Below, one piece after another: positions 35,656-44,800 of a DNA stretch of 64,000 bases. The notes under the pieces were generated by a model. It was not told the origin of the DNA. It saw nothing but the letters and a program-made list of their open reading frames with translations, and did not search any database. This DNA is from CAKAHY01 sp963522175 (lineage in GTDB: Bacteria > Bacillota > Clostridia > Lachnospirales > Lachnospiraceae): contig CAUQXC010000003.1 in assembly GCA_963522175.1 (NCBI GenBank), forward strand, positions 310,001 to 374,000. Direction: 5' to 3'. A program made the position numbers and the translations under genes. Position 1 is the stretch's first letter, and every line of letters begins with the position of its first letter.

Positions 35656-35722
35656 AAGACCGGAAGGAAGCTTAGGCAAACATAGGATATTTTTAAGTTT
35701 GCCTCGGCTTCTTCCGGTCTTT
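35656..35722 (+). terminator. Long imperfect hairpin after the XRE gene
   Basis: About 25 bp of stem (AAGACCGGAAGGAAGC... with ...GCTTCTTCCGGTCTT, one bulge and few mismatches) around a 16-nt AT-rich loop. It lies 19 bp after the XRE stop. Only TCTTTCC follows, not a real T-tract, so it may be an RNA-stabilising structure or a small mobile-element relic instead of a terminator. Confidence 0.5.
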
Positions 35723-35779
35723 CCAAAGCAATGCCAACACGCTATATTAATTCAAAAGGAGGTATAATTTATAATAAAA

Positions 35780-35947
35780 ATGGGGCTCATTCGGCTTTTA
35801 AAGGGCTCGGGAAAATACATTCTGTATCAGGTTCTCCGGCAGTGGATATCTCTTGTTGCGCAAATAGTAATCGCCTTCAATATCACAAGTCTTCCTATTG
35901 CTCTCGCCGACCGTGTTTATGAAATGTCAAACGGAAGATTTTCATAA
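35780..35947 (+). pseudogene. Remnant of a CydD/CydC-like ABC transporter (N- and C-termini fused by deletion)
   Basis: An open frame of 55 codons. Its first about 35 residues (MGLIRLLKGSGKYILYQVLR, then QWISLVAQIVIAFNI) match the first transmembrane segment of CydDC-type ABC exporters. Its last about 17 (PIALADRVYEMSNGRFS) match the end of the ATPase domain after the H-loop. Everything between, normally about 500 residues, is gone without loss of frame. AAAGGAGG lies 17 bp upstream. It stands after the XRE operon, which may once have included it. Confidence 0.65.
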
Positions 35948-36003
35948 TTTTCTTCTATATTATAACCTTTTGAAATTTATCAAATGTATTTCATACATAC
36001 ACA

Positions 36004-36033
36004 AAGCTGACAGCCATGACGACTGTCAGCTTC
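36004..36033. terminator. Terminator after the cell-wall-binding protein gene
   Basis: Perfect hairpin AAGCTGACAG-N8-CTGTCAGCTT with a T-rich tract on the plus strand and a shorter one on the minus strand. It can end the leftward gene at 36072-37961. Confidence 0.75.
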
Positions 36034-36071
36034 TTTATTTATTGCAAATAATTTTCCTACACTCTAAAGTC

Positions 36072-37961
36072 CTATCTTATCCACTCTCCGGATTCGTTAA
36101 CTCTGTAATTATCAGGTGTGTTTTCCAATGCATACATTGATCCCTGAGGTTTATCGGCTTTTCCTACGGTCTCAAGATAATACCATTTATCCTTTACCTG
36201 TATCCAACCTGTACTCATGGCTCCGCTTGCACTTAAATAGTACCATTTTCCGCCAGAGAGATGCCAACCTGTAACAATATAGCCTGCATCATTGAATACG
36301 TACCATACATTATCTATCTTTTGCCATGATGCCTTAGGATATGAACCGTCGGCACTCTTGTACCACCAGCCTACGTTATCATTTATCCATGTGCCCGACT
36401 GTTTTTTAGGAGCTACAGCACCGCCGCCTCTAGCGCCACCGCCGCCACCGGAGCCGCCTCTAGCGCCACCGCCTGAGCCACTTGAACCTGAGCCTCCACT
36501 GCCGGAGCCGCTGCCACCACTGCTGCCGCCTGAACCTGAGCCTCCACTGCCGGAGCCGCTTCCACCACTGCTGCCGCCTGAACCTGAGCCTCCACTGCCG
36601 GAGCCGCTTCCGCCATGACTTACATTATTACTGTAAAGCACTTTTACAATCTTAGCTGTAGACTCGGCATCTATTTTTGACTTATAGTAAAATAATCTAT
36701 CAAACCCTTCCTTGGCTATAAATCCGGCACTCTCCTCACTGTCTCCGGCTATAACCGAAACTTCCGCAGGTACATTAAACTTCGCCTTACCTTCCGGCAT
36801 ATCTTCACAAATCAGTGCTCCTTTAGCCTTAGGTGCCCTTAGTATAAAGTATGAACCCGGATATGTATTTTCAAAGTTCATGTATACTTCATCGGAATCG
36901 TATAAGTACACACTACCTTCCATATCCACTTTATACTTGTCCTTTATGGTAAATCTTCTGACATACATAGCTGAGTTTGTACCCTTTGCAGTAATACTCG
37001 TATTTCCCGAAATATTTAATCCGTAAGCTTCAAGTCCGATTAATTCAGCTTTATCACTGTCAAATCCTTCCCTAGGCTCTATATTGATGGTAATGTCCGA
37101 GCTTGTAATATTACCATCTTCATATATGACAATAGGTGAGACTGCACGTCGATAATCGTCCTCAATAAGCTTAGCATTATACCCCAGATTGAAATTAAAT
37201 CTAAGATTGGACTTATTTATATTTTTAAAGCCGACAATTCCATCAGCCATACTTGTATAACCATGCATATTTATATTGATATTTACACTATCTAAAATCT
37301 CTCCGCCGGTATTGGGAGATATTCCGGCTATGTACCCCAACTTATTTGTGGGGTTTTCCGCATCAATATTGAGACTCAAGCTACCTCCCCCATAACAGTT
37401 TACATGTTCCGCTCGGATTGCATATACATTTTCCAGCTTATCGGTATTGGTACTGCCCTCTACAACTTTGATATTTATAGTATTATCTCCCTTAAGTATA
37501 AGGTCTATCTCCTCTTTTGAGTCAATAAACATGTAATCCTCATTATAAACATCCGGTGTATCGACAGATATATTAAGATTATTCAAGATAAGCTTAGCTT
37601 TCTCGCTACCGTTTGCAGGCTCATACTTTATGCTTCCGCTTCCATTCCTCAGTACATCATCCATATTGCCCGAGTCTATTTGCACTCCATCTACTCTGAT
37701 GTCGTATGATGTAGCGTAAACATCTGCATTCCCTTTTTCGAATTCTGAAGCTTCCCCTTCAATCTTCACATTTGAAGATACTTCAGTGTAAAGCTTTTTT
37801 AACTTTGTTTCTCCGTCAAGAGCTTCCAAAGACTCCTTTACATCCTTTGAAAACGAAATTTCGGTTTGAATACTTTCATTTGCAAAAACCGAATTAATAT
37901 TCAACAAAGGTACACTTAAAAATGCTGCCAATACAAACGGTGCCGATTTATTTAGTTTCAT
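36072..37961 (-). CDS. Secreted protein with Gly/Ser repeat linker and cell-wall-binding repeats
   Basis: 629-residue exported protein. Signal peptide about 1-27 (ending SVFA). The large N-terminal region (about 30-440) has many short beta-strand runs such as LILNNLNISVDT, SSDITINIEP and LNISGNTSITAKG, suggesting a beta-helix or polymorphic-toxin-like stalk. A Gly/Ser repeat linker (about 450-520) follows. Then come cell-wall-binding repeats (GWWYKSADGSYPKASWQKID, WYVFNDAGYIVTGWHLSGGK, WYYLSASGAMSTGWIQVKDK). The C-terminal NTPDNYRVNESGEWI closely parallels the protein at 13136-14608 (TPDGYSVNEKGEWV). Possibly a surface adhesin. Confidence 0.85.
   Translation of the reverse strand: MKLNKSAPFVLAAFLSVPLLNINSVFANESIQTEISFSKDVKESLEALDGETKLKKLYTEVSSNVKIEGEASEFEKGNADVYATSYDIRVDGVQIDSGNMDDVLRNGSGSIKYEPANGSEKAKLILNNLNISVDTPDVYNEDYMFIDSKEEIDLILKGDNTINIKVVEGSTNTDKLENVYAIRAEHVNCYGGGSLSLNIDAENPTNKLGYIAGISPNTGGEILDSVNININMHGYTSMADGIVGFKNINKSNLRFNFNLGYNAKLIEDDYRRAVSPIVIYEDGNITSSDITINIEPREGFDSDKAELIGLEAYGLNISGNTSITAKGTNSAMYVRRFTIKDKYKVDMEGSVYLYDSDEVYMNFENTYPGSYFILRAPKAKGALICEDMPEGKAKFNVPAEVSVIAGDSEESAGFIAKEGFDRLFYYKSKIDAESTAKIVKVLYSNNVSHGGSGSGSGGSGSGGSSGGSGSGSGGSGSGGSSGGSGSGSGGSGSSGSGGGARGGSGGGGGARGGGAVAPKKQSGTWINDNVGWWYKSADGSYPKASWQKIDNVWYVFNDAGYIVTGWHLSGGKWYYLSASGAMSTGWIQVKDKWYYLETVGKADKPQGSMYALENTPDNYRVNESGEWIR
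36487..36612 (-). repeat. Tandem 48-bp coding repeat (Gly/Ser linker)
   Basis: About 2.6 copies of a 48-bp unit (36487-36534, 36535-36582, 36583-36612) that differ by a single base. They encode a 16-residue Gly/Ser unit. No spacers, so not a CRISPR. Confidence 0.92.
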
Positions 37962-38176
37962 AATTGCCTCCCTTATTAAACAGAAATTTTCAAAATTAAT
38001 TATCAGTGAATTATGTCTATTTATTACCGAATTTTATATTGGCACAATAATTCCCCTAACTTTATTTATAATTAGCATATTTTTAGCTAAAAGTAAAGTA
38101 TCCGGCAAATACTTTTTTATAAAAATATAAGCCATATATGAAAAAGAACTATCATCTATACAGGCTAACCCGGTGT

Positions 38177-38704
38177 CAGTTGATAATGCTCACAGCCGTC
38201 GCCCCGGGTGTGCTTATTTTGGTGAATTGCAGCAAATGAACGCAACACCTTATGAGTGGCTACATGGGCAGGTATGGCATCTACATTTAGCTATTGATGA
38301 TGCCTCCGGTATTGTCACAAGTGCTTGGTTTGACATTCAAGAGACGCTTAACGGTTACTGCCATGTATTTGAGCAGATACTTACTGATTATGGTATACCT
38401 TATAAGTTTCTTACTGATAAATCCTAATGGAGTGCAGATTCATTATCGAAAAGAAACCAAAGTTATGCTTATCAATGCATTTGATAGGTCTATGTTTGCG
38501 TGTGTTAATAACAAATATATTTATGCACCGGAGGAGATACCGACTCATGAGCATAAATCTAAGGACTTAGATGCTGATTACAAACCACCAAAACCAAAAA
38601 AGACTTACATTCCGGCTATGAATCACCCTTGGATGAGAAATGCATTTAATAAATTTGTACACTCACAGCCACACAGAATTAAAGAAGATTTAGAAAGTGC
38701 ATAA
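38177..38704 (+). pseudogene. Remnant of an ISNCY-type transposase
   Basis: Two pieces of a DDE transposase in different frames. Piece 1 (to a stop at 38427) has CAYFGELQQMNATPYEW, HLHLAIDDASG and GIPYKFLTDKS, the catalytic core of ISNCY-like transposases. Piece 2 (to 38704) has NGVQIHYRKETK, then LINAFDRSMF and the tail NHPWMRNAFNKFV. The N-terminal half and the segment between the pieces are gone, so it is dead. It marks the left edge of the accessory region. Confidence 0.8.
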
Positions 38705-38775
38705 AAAAAGTCCCTTGTTTTGAGGCTTATAAATTGATTTTTCCGGAACATAATCATTTATGCTTGACAACATTT

Positions 38776-39453
38776 TTAGTGTGAAAAGCCTCGTTTTAAA
38801 TAATCTGCATTAATCTCCTCCGCCCAAGTACCGCTTGACAAATACGCATCTATATCTTCGGCACAGCTTGCCGCCATAACCGAGCAGACAGCTTCGGATA
38901 CTCCCTTATATACCTTGGCAATACCTACTTCATCACTAACATAATTAATCGCTCTATCCCTTCTGATACCGAATCTTTGCGCCTCCGTATATGCATCTAT
39001 ATTTGCTCCTATAAATATGAATTCCCATGCATATTTTTCCTGTTGACGCTTAACCATTTTTTGTATTTTATCATATGTGTACTTTCTGCTGGCATTTTCC
39101 ATTCCGTCCGTTGTTATTACAAAAACGGTCTTTTCGGGTCTGTATTCCTTTTTAGTACACTTATGTATATGTCCTATGTGACTGATAGCCCCTCCCAGCG
39201 CATCCAATAAGGCTGTACAACCTCTGACGTAATACTGTTTATCTGTCAAAGCTTCTACTTTGTCAACAGAAACTCTGTTATGAAGAACCTCACACTCATC
39301 ATCAAACAAAAGCGTTGATACCAATGCCTTTTCTCCGGTTTCTTTCTGTTTAGCCATCATAGAATTAAAACCGCCTATAGTATCCGCCTCAAGTCCTTCC
39401 ATAGAACCGCTCCTATCCAAAATATATACTATTTCCGTTAAACCTTTACTCAT
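38776..39453 (-). CDS. von Willebrand A domain protein (TerY-like)
   Basis: 225-residue cytoplasmic vWA protein with MIDAS DRSGSMEGLE (11-20), the second site in CTALLDALG and the third in FVITTDGMENAS. It matches the short vWA proteins found with TerD-type genes, and a TerD-vWA gene lies 4 kb to the left. Single-gene transcript, because a terminator separates it from the macro-domain gene upstream. Function unknown. Confidence 0.88.
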   Translation of the reverse strand: MSKGLTEIVYILDRSGSMEGLEADTIGGFNSMMAKQKETGEKALVSTLLFDDECEVLHNRVSVDKVEALTDKQYYVRGCTALLDALGGAISHIGHIHKCTKKEYRPEKTVFVITTDGMENASRKYTYDKIQKMVKRQQEKYAWEFIFIGANIDAYTEAQRFGIRRDRAINYVSDEVGIAKVYKGVSEAVCSVMAASCAEDIDAYLSSGTWAEEINADYLKRGFSH

Positions 39454-39535
39454 GATTATTACCTCCGTTTCGCTTTGACGTCTCTTTTTGATAGAGCTTG
39501 TCTTTTATTGTAATGTAATCATAGCGCAAAGGCGA

Positions 39536-39567
39536 CAAAAAAAGGTCAACCCGAGAGCGACCTTTAA
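39536..39567 (-). terminator. Terminator of the McrBC-NUDIX-macro operon
   Basis: Minus-strand AAAGGTC-N11-GACCTTT followed by seven T, overlapping the stop codon of the macro-domain gene. Confidence 0.8.
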
Positions 39568-40487
39568 TTCTGCACTCCCGACAAAGGGTCAAGCCCGTAA
39601 TCAAACAGTACAATATCTATTTTTAAGACATTATAATCCTGACGTCGAATAAAATATTCGACAATAATGTCTGTCTGTGATATGGGTGATAAAGCATACC
39701 CGGCAATACGCAGGAAATCTATCGTTTCGTCAATATTAAGCCTAAGCCCTATAGACAATGCAAGCATCTTTTCTTTTGACGGCTTCACCTGTCCTTTTAA
39801 GAGCTTTGAAAAATATTGTTTTGATATATTAGCTGCAGCATATACCTGTGAGTTCTTAAGTCCTTTTTTATTTATCAGTTTTTGTAAGTGCTTTTCAAAT
39901 GAATCCGTATAAATACTTTTAAGTGCACTGTCCAAGGATTCGTTGCACTTAACTTCAATATCCGCAACAGCACAGGCATATACCGCTTTCTCCGGTTCCT
40001 TTAAAATCTCAAACATATGCCGCTCATTTATATAAGCTGACATATCACAGGCAAACTCATCGGATATTTTATCCGTCTCATATTCCGGTACTATGAGACT
40101 AATCTGCATTTCATGTTCTTCCAAAAAAGCTGTAAATGAATCTAAGGCTATTTGAATATATGATTTTTTCGAAAGACCGTACTCACCTCGTGTAAGTAAG
40201 GGAAATGCAATAGATTTGCAACGTTTTTTTACAGCAATGTCAAGAGCTTTGTCGTAAGAATTTCTTAATATAGCTTCTTCATCTTTAGAAATCTCCGTAC
40301 ACCGGGCTTTATCTACATAAATTACATACTTTGAATTCATATGAAGGGATGGTACAATTTGAGCCACTGCCGAAGAAGGTTTTTGCAGCTTGTCCGGTTT
40401 ATCCCGCTCTCCGGACTTACTTGACATGTTTACAAGAGCATCCGCCTTGATTTTCGCAATATCGTCTCTTATTATTCTAAAAGGCAA
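39564..40487 (-). CDS. Macro domain - XRE helix-turn-helix protein
   Basis: 307 residues. The N-terminal macro domain (about 1-150) begins MPFRIIRDDIAKIKADALVN and contains KRCKSIAFPLLTRGEYGLSKK, the ADP-ribose-binding type of fold. The usual NAAN after the first strand is NMSS, so catalytic ability is uncertain. An HTH domain follows (about 200-265, SQVYAAANISKQYFSKLLKG). Macro domains bind or remove ADP-ribose; combined with HTH the protein could be an ADP-ribose-responsive regulator, which is inference. It starts 31 bp after the NUDIX gene and is the last gene before a terminator. Confidence 0.8.
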   Translation of the reverse strand: MPFRIIRDDIAKIKADALVNMSSKSGERDKPDKLQKPSSAVAQIVPSLHMNSKYVIYVDKARCTEISKDEEAILRNSYDKALDIAVKKRCKSIAFPLLTRGEYGLSKKSYIQIALDSFTAFLEEHEMQISLIVPEYETDKISDEFACDMSAYINERHMFEILKEPEKAVYACAVADIEVKCNESLDSALKSIYTDSFEKHLQKLINKKGLKNSQVYAAANISKQYFSKLLKGQVKPSKEKMLALSIGLRLNIDETIDFLRIAGYALSPISQTDIIVEYFIRRQDYNVLKIDIVLFDYGLDPLSGVQN

Positions 40488-40518
40488 ATTTACACCTCCT
40501 CATCATGCTTTTGTATTA

Positions 40519-41196
40519 TCATGCTTTTTTATTATCATACTTTTGTGCCAGCAACCATGCCGTAATATGAATCGCCTGTTGAAACTTACCCTTTCTTATC
40601 AAATCTTCAATCTTCTCCGGCGATAATGTAATCACCTCTACGAACTCCGTCTCGTCCAGATCCTGTCCGGATACTTTTCTGCAATTTTTTGCCATATATA
40701 AATATCCGTAATTATCGGAAATCGTCGCATCGGACGGCACTGTAAGCAGGTGCTCCCATTCGTCGGATTCGTACCCCGTCTCCTCTAAAAGCTCGCGTTT
40801 TGCCGCCAAAAGAGCAATTTCGCCGGAAATACCGCCGTTTTTATCTTTGTTGTTTTCATTATTTTTCTTGTTTTCGTTGCCTTCGTCATCGCCATTATCA
40901 TCTTTGACATCTCTTCCATCTATTCCGCCCGCCGGAAACTCCGTCGTAACTTCCTTAATACCTTGGCGGAACTGACGAACACAAATATAATTGCCGTCAC
41001 AGTCCGATGCCACAACCACGGCATAATCTCTGCGAGTGTAGCTGTAGTAAGGTTCAAATATACTTCCGTCCGGAAAACGGTATGCAGATTTCCTGAAATC
41101 AATCCATTTATCCTGTATCAAATGTTCGCAGGAAACTTCCTCCCACGAAAGAAGGGGCTTTTTTTGCGAAGTGCTAAGTTTTTTATTATTTGTCAT
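40519..41196 (-). CDS. NUDIX hydrolase (ADP-ribose pyrophosphatase-like) with acidic/Asn insert
   Basis: 225 residues from the start at 41196, chosen for AGGAGACCTAATATG. The frame up to 41268 would overlap mcrC. The layout is that of ADP-ribose pyrophosphatases: RRDYAVVVASDCDGNYICVR, ELPAGG-like EFPAGG, and the NUDIX helix EIALLAAKRELLEETGY. Between the EFPAGG glycines and the helix lies an insert of about 30 residues rich in Asp, Asn, Glu and Lys, which splits the canonical NUDIX box. Starts 25 bp after mcrC and 31 bp before the macro-domain gene, both of which concern ADP-ribose or defense. Confidence 0.82.
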   Translation of the reverse strand: MTNNKKLSTSQKKPLLSWEEVSCEHLIQDKWIDFRKSAYRFPDGSIFEPYYSYTRRDYAVVVASDCDGNYICVRQFRQGIKEVTTEFPAGGIDGRDVKDDNGDDEGNENKKNNENNKDKNGGISGEIALLAAKRELLEETGYESDEWEHLLTVPSDATISDNYGYLYMAKNCRKVSGQDLDETEFVEVITLSPEKIEDLIRKGKFQQAIHITAWLLAQKYDNKKA

Positions 41197-41221
41197 ATTA
41201 GGTCTCCTATGGGGGAATTTG

Positions 41222-42532
41222 CTATGTCGAGCAAATCTTATTTCCAAGCTTCTCAATATTTCCTTCATCCGCTAAATCAACAAAGAATACATTCACCTCT
41301 GTCGGAAGAATTCTATCTCGGTCACTACGAAACTTAATATCTTCATAAGCTCTAAAAGGTCTTGTCAGAGGATATAAAAGCCATATTTCTGAAGTCATAT
41401 ATTTCTTAGAATAGGCATACACTTGGTACATATCACTTTGTGATATTCCATAATTGCCGCTCAGATTATCCACCAATACTTTCCATTTTGTATCCAGTAC
41501 TACGCATCTGTCGCCGTAATATAACACAATATCAGGACGCAGTGCAAACTGATTTTTAGGTTCCTCAAACAGATAATAAGCCTTATCCTGTGTACGAACA
41601 TTCCATCCGCGTGAAATCATGAGCTTTTTAAGCTGCTTTGCCACATAGCTTTCATACACAGATTCCATGGGAAAAAGTATGGCTTTTGAATCCTGTCGAC
41701 CTGAGAAAGAAGTAAAACTTCGATTCATAAGAAATACCTTTGACCACTGCATAAGTAATGCATAATCCTTAGTATTTCTATCTATTACCACTTTAGAAAA
41801 ATCTTTTTCATAGTTTTTAGACTCCTCTACCATTTCAAAAAAAGATAATAATCTATATATTTCTTTTAAATTCTCCGAACTTTTAGTCATCTTCTTAAGT
41901 TTAAGCAAGGTGGATTTTATCAACCTATTTTCAGGTCTGTCAGGATGAAATTCATCATACACAACATAAAAGCGTTCCTTATGAACTAAATTTGCATGGA
42001 TATGTTTATTTATTATAAGCTTTCCTTTATAGTAACTCAGATTGTTTTCTTGTCCGATGTATGCTGATTTAATCCCCTTTTTTACCAAACGTTGTACTTC
42101 CTGTAGGTATATATTAATAAAAATTTCATACAAATTCATTTTATCCACATTGAGATTGGCATCATTAAAAATTTTCCCTTCAAAATCTCTCATTGCTCTA
42201 AGCATCTTAAGAAATACACGCTTGGTTCGGGCTCCATCTTCCCCTGCATCTCCAAAATCAATTTTAGGAAGAATCTCTATTTGTATGCCGCTTGGAAGTT
42301 CTATAATTCCTACATAATTGTTAAAAGAAATAATCTCACCGACGTTTCGCTTGTATCCTATCTTCATAAATTGAAGAATATCCACCTGCTTTTCAACTGC
42401 TGTATACTCTTTAATAAATAATATCAAATCACTGAAGTCTCGGCGACTTATACAATATTTTCCATATTTAATTTTGTCATCTTCTATACATGTTATAGCC
42501 TCAAATTCCTTAACCTGAAGTACTTGTCTCAT
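41222..42532 (-). CDS. mcrC: McrC, nuclease subunit of McrBC type IV restriction
   Basis: 436 residues. The N-terminal region (about 1-250) contacts and stimulates McrB. The PD-(D/E)xK nuclease motif is RPDIVLYYGDRCVVLDTKWK with D334, D347 and K349, complete. With McrB it cleaves DNA between distant modified (methylated) cytosine sites. Starts 21 bp after mcrB. The nuclease residues are intact, so the system is probably active. Confidence 0.93.
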   Translation of the reverse strand: MRQVLQVKEFEAITCIEDDKIKYGKYCISRRDFSDLILFIKEYTAVEKQVDILQFMKIGYKRNVGEIISFNNYVGIIELPSGIQIEILPKIDFGDAGEDGARTKRVFLKMLRAMRDFEGKIFNDANLNVDKMNLYEIFINIYLQEVQRLVKKGIKSAYIGQENNLSYYKGKLIINKHIHANLVHKERFYVVYDEFHPDRPENRLIKSTLLKLKKMTKSSENLKEIYRLLSFFEMVEESKNYEKDFSKVVIDRNTKDYALLMQWSKVFLMNRSFTSFSGRQDSKAILFPMESVYESYVAKQLKKLMISRGWNVRTQDKAYYLFEEPKNQFALRPDIVLYYGDRCVVLDTKWKVLVDNLSGNYGISQSDMYQVYAYSKKYMTSEIWLLYPLTRPFRAYEDIKFRSDRDRILPTEVNVFFVDLADEGNIEKLGNKICST

Positions 42533-42553
42533 ATCTTAAATAACTCCCCTTAC

Positions 42554-44788
42554 TCACAGAGTCTTTCCAATTCCTTTATAAGCAAAAATATTATAAAAGG
42601 CTTCTTCCTGAATACGATACCTCTTCTCAGGCAAATCTATATCCGGTACTCCATTGAAAATATTTTTTATATCCGGTGACTCATCTAAAATAAACTTCAG
42701 AGAACTCTCTTTTTGATTATCCCCAAGCACATACTGTATTTTTGTATAATCTTCATAGAAATATTCCTGTAAAAGCGGAATTACATTTTTTTTAAATATC
42801 GTAGCTAATGTTTCTATATCAGGTGCCTCTTTAAGTTTTGTAAAAAATGCATGCCCTATGGTATGTTCTCTATCATAGAGATATTCAATACGACGATTAA
42901 TAACATCCAACATTGCAGATACATTAAGTATTGTCTCACCATCTTTTATTATGCCAACTCCTAAATAATCCAAGATCTTACTATTAGGCATCATCTCCTC
43001 AAAGAAAAATCTTCTGCGCAATGCCGTATCCATAAGTGCAATAGACCTGTCTGCCGTGTTCATAGTACCCAGTATATAAATATTTTCCGGCACCGAAAAC
43101 TCTGTATGTGAATAAGGTAAAACCGCCTTCATTTCCTCAGTACAACCTTTTCGTTTTGTATCCTCAATAAGTGTAATCAGCTCACCAAAAATTTTTGAAA
43201 TATTACCGCGATTAATTTCATCAATAATAAATACACAAGCTTGTCCTAATTTTTCAGTGTATTCCGGCAAACCATATTTTTTCATTTCATCAATAACAGC
43301 CAGTTGCGCATCAAATAACCATTTATTTCCTCCGGTAAAATTTTCACGTGCAATACCGACATTTGACCATTGCTTAAAAATCGCACGTTTAGTTAAATCA
43401 TTGTATGTTCCTCCATTCCACTCCACACGAAATCTGTCATCATTAAGATATATAGCCTCTATCACAGTTCCGCTTCTTCGGGTAAACCTAAACTTTACTT
43501 TATCTTCTTCTATAATTCCTACCATTTTATTCCATGCATTTTCAAAAGCTTGGTAGGAATCCGCACTCTTTCCGTTTTCATCACAAAATCTTTTAAATAC
43601 TCCATCAACAATTTCATAGGAAATATTCCCGGTCTGTTTATCTGTCTGCGGCTTAATTCCCTCTATAAACTCTTCGTACCCATAAGACTGATGGAATGTT
43701 GTAAATGCAACTCTTCCAGACTTCTTTAATTCTTCAAATCTTTTCAGCACATCAGCATAATTTTCTCTCTGAATTTCTTTAAGCGGTTTTCCTTCGCAAA
43801 TACCCACGGCATAATTAACACTGTTATATGTTTTCCCTGTTCCCGGAGGTCCATACAAAATCAAATTCTTGTCATATTTAGTTTGCTTGTTCATATTAGA
43901 CTCACCCTTCTTACCGGAATTTATCGGCATTATATTCTTAAGCAAATTAATCATCCTTCGTGTGTATACATCTTCTATAAAATTATATAGATTTTGAATT
44001 GTTATATTCCCTGAATTTGTAGTAATAGTAATGTTATCCTTCATCTCGGATATCTCAGGATGTTCCTTAACTTTATCATATTCATTAATATATGAAAGTC
44101 TTAGTTTCCCATCCTCTACTTTAGAAAGATAGGCACAGTTTTTATGCGGATTATCGGCATCGGCAGTAGCATTTATACTCACAAGTGTGCTTGAAATATC
44201 TATACCCAATATTTTTTTCGTGATTTTAATAATATTTTCTTGCGTGAAGCTTACATCATTCAATCCCCAGTCAGGCTTTTCTTGGTTTATATTATACACC
44301 AGAATAGCTGCTCCTACCCAAACAGCATCAAGCTTAGTCATTCCCATTTCACTTCTTCCTTGTACCAATAATTTTAAAAGTTCATCAAACGCTTCATTTC
44401 CATAAGCATAAATACAATGCGGCTGATATTCCATCACACCTGAAGGGTTCAAGATTATATTACCTTGGAAAACTGTCACAATCTTTCCTTGCCATTTGGT
44501 CTTTCCTGCCGATATCTCTCGAATTGCCATATCTTTGCTTTTATTTTCGAAATTCAATCCTACGGTGATATCATTACCACGAAGTGAATAAACAATATTA
44601 TCATAATCCTCATCTGTTGCATAGCAAACATACCCATCTTCTTGATAATGAATCGCCGTATCACATTCTCCTTTTCCACCGAGCTGTATCGTACTATCTG
44701 CACCCGGCAAATCATAGTATAGTATTCCATAGCTATCAAGTTTTTCTTTTACTTGATTTATTGAATAAAGAATTTTTTCAGTTTCCAC
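42554..44788 (-). CDS. mcrB: McrB, GTP-driven AAA+ subunit of McrBC
   Basis: 744 residues. A long N-terminal region (about 1-290) probably recognises the DNA substrate but I do not recognise its domain. The AAA+ motor has Walker A GPPGTGKT (313-320), Walker B FIIDEINRG (520-528) and the McrB signature MNTADRS (576-582), followed by RRRFFF. GTP hydrolysis drives translocation until two complexes meet and McrC cuts. Starts 12 bp after the upstream unknown gene and ends 21 bp before mcrC. Confidence 0.93.
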   Translation of the reverse strand: METEKILYSINQVKEKLDSYGILYYDLPGADSTIQLGGKGECDTAIHYQEDGYVCYATDEDYDNIVYSLRGNDITVGLNFENKSKDMAIREISAGKTKWQGKIVTVFQGNIILNPSGVMEYQPHCIYAYGNEAFDELLKLLVQGRSEMGMTKLDAVWVGAAILVYNINQEKPDWGLNDVSFTQENIIKITKKILGIDISSTLVSINATADADNPHKNCAYLSKVEDGKLRLSYINEYDKVKEHPEISEMKDNITITTNSGNITIQNLYNFIEDVYTRRMINLLKNIMPINSGKKGESNMNKQTKYDKNLILYGPPGTGKTYNSVNYAVGICEGKPLKEIQRENYADVLKRFEELKKSGRVAFTTFHQSYGYEEFIEGIKPQTDKQTGNISYEIVDGVFKRFCDENGKSADSYQAFENAWNKMVGIIEEDKVKFRFTRRSGTVIEAIYLNDDRFRVEWNGGTYNDLTKRAIFKQWSNVGIARENFTGGNKWLFDAQLAVIDEMKKYGLPEYTEKLGQACVFIIDEINRGNISKIFGELITLIEDTKRKGCTEEMKAVLPYSHTEFSVPENIYILGTMNTADRSIALMDTALRRRFFFEEMMPNSKILDYLGVGIIKDGETILNVSAMLDVINRRIEYLYDREHTIGHAFFTKLKEAPDIETLATIFKKNVIPLLQEYFYEDYTKIQYVLGDNQKESSLKFILDESPDIKNIFNGVPDIDLPEKRYRIQEEAFYNIFAYKGIGKTL

Positions 44789-44800
44789 AACAACTCTCCC

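Larger units (their letters stand above)
35638..36071. other. Intergenic region with hairpin, transporter remnant and terminator
   Basis: 434 bp without an intact gene. It holds a long hairpin (35656-35722), the fused ends of an ABC transporter gene (35780-35947) and a terminator (36004-36033). Confidence 0.7.

Noticed and set aside
36487..36612. Tandem 48-bp repeats as a possible CRISPR array
   Set aside because: Copies are head-to-tail with no unique spacers, in frame inside a gene, and no cas genes are present.
36292..36618. Plus-strand proline-rich open frame
   Set aside because: It is the antisense of the Gly/Ser-coding repeats in the minus-strand cell-wall protein gene, with no ribosome site.
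38294..38704. Plus-strand frame as an independent gene
   Set aside because: It is the second piece of the broken ISNCY-type transposase; its first part is out of frame with the catalytic core.
39564..41196. NUDIX and macro-domain genes as part of a Thoeris-like signalling system
   Set aside because: No TIR-domain gene or other known Thoeris effector is present nearby; gene order links them to McrBC instead.
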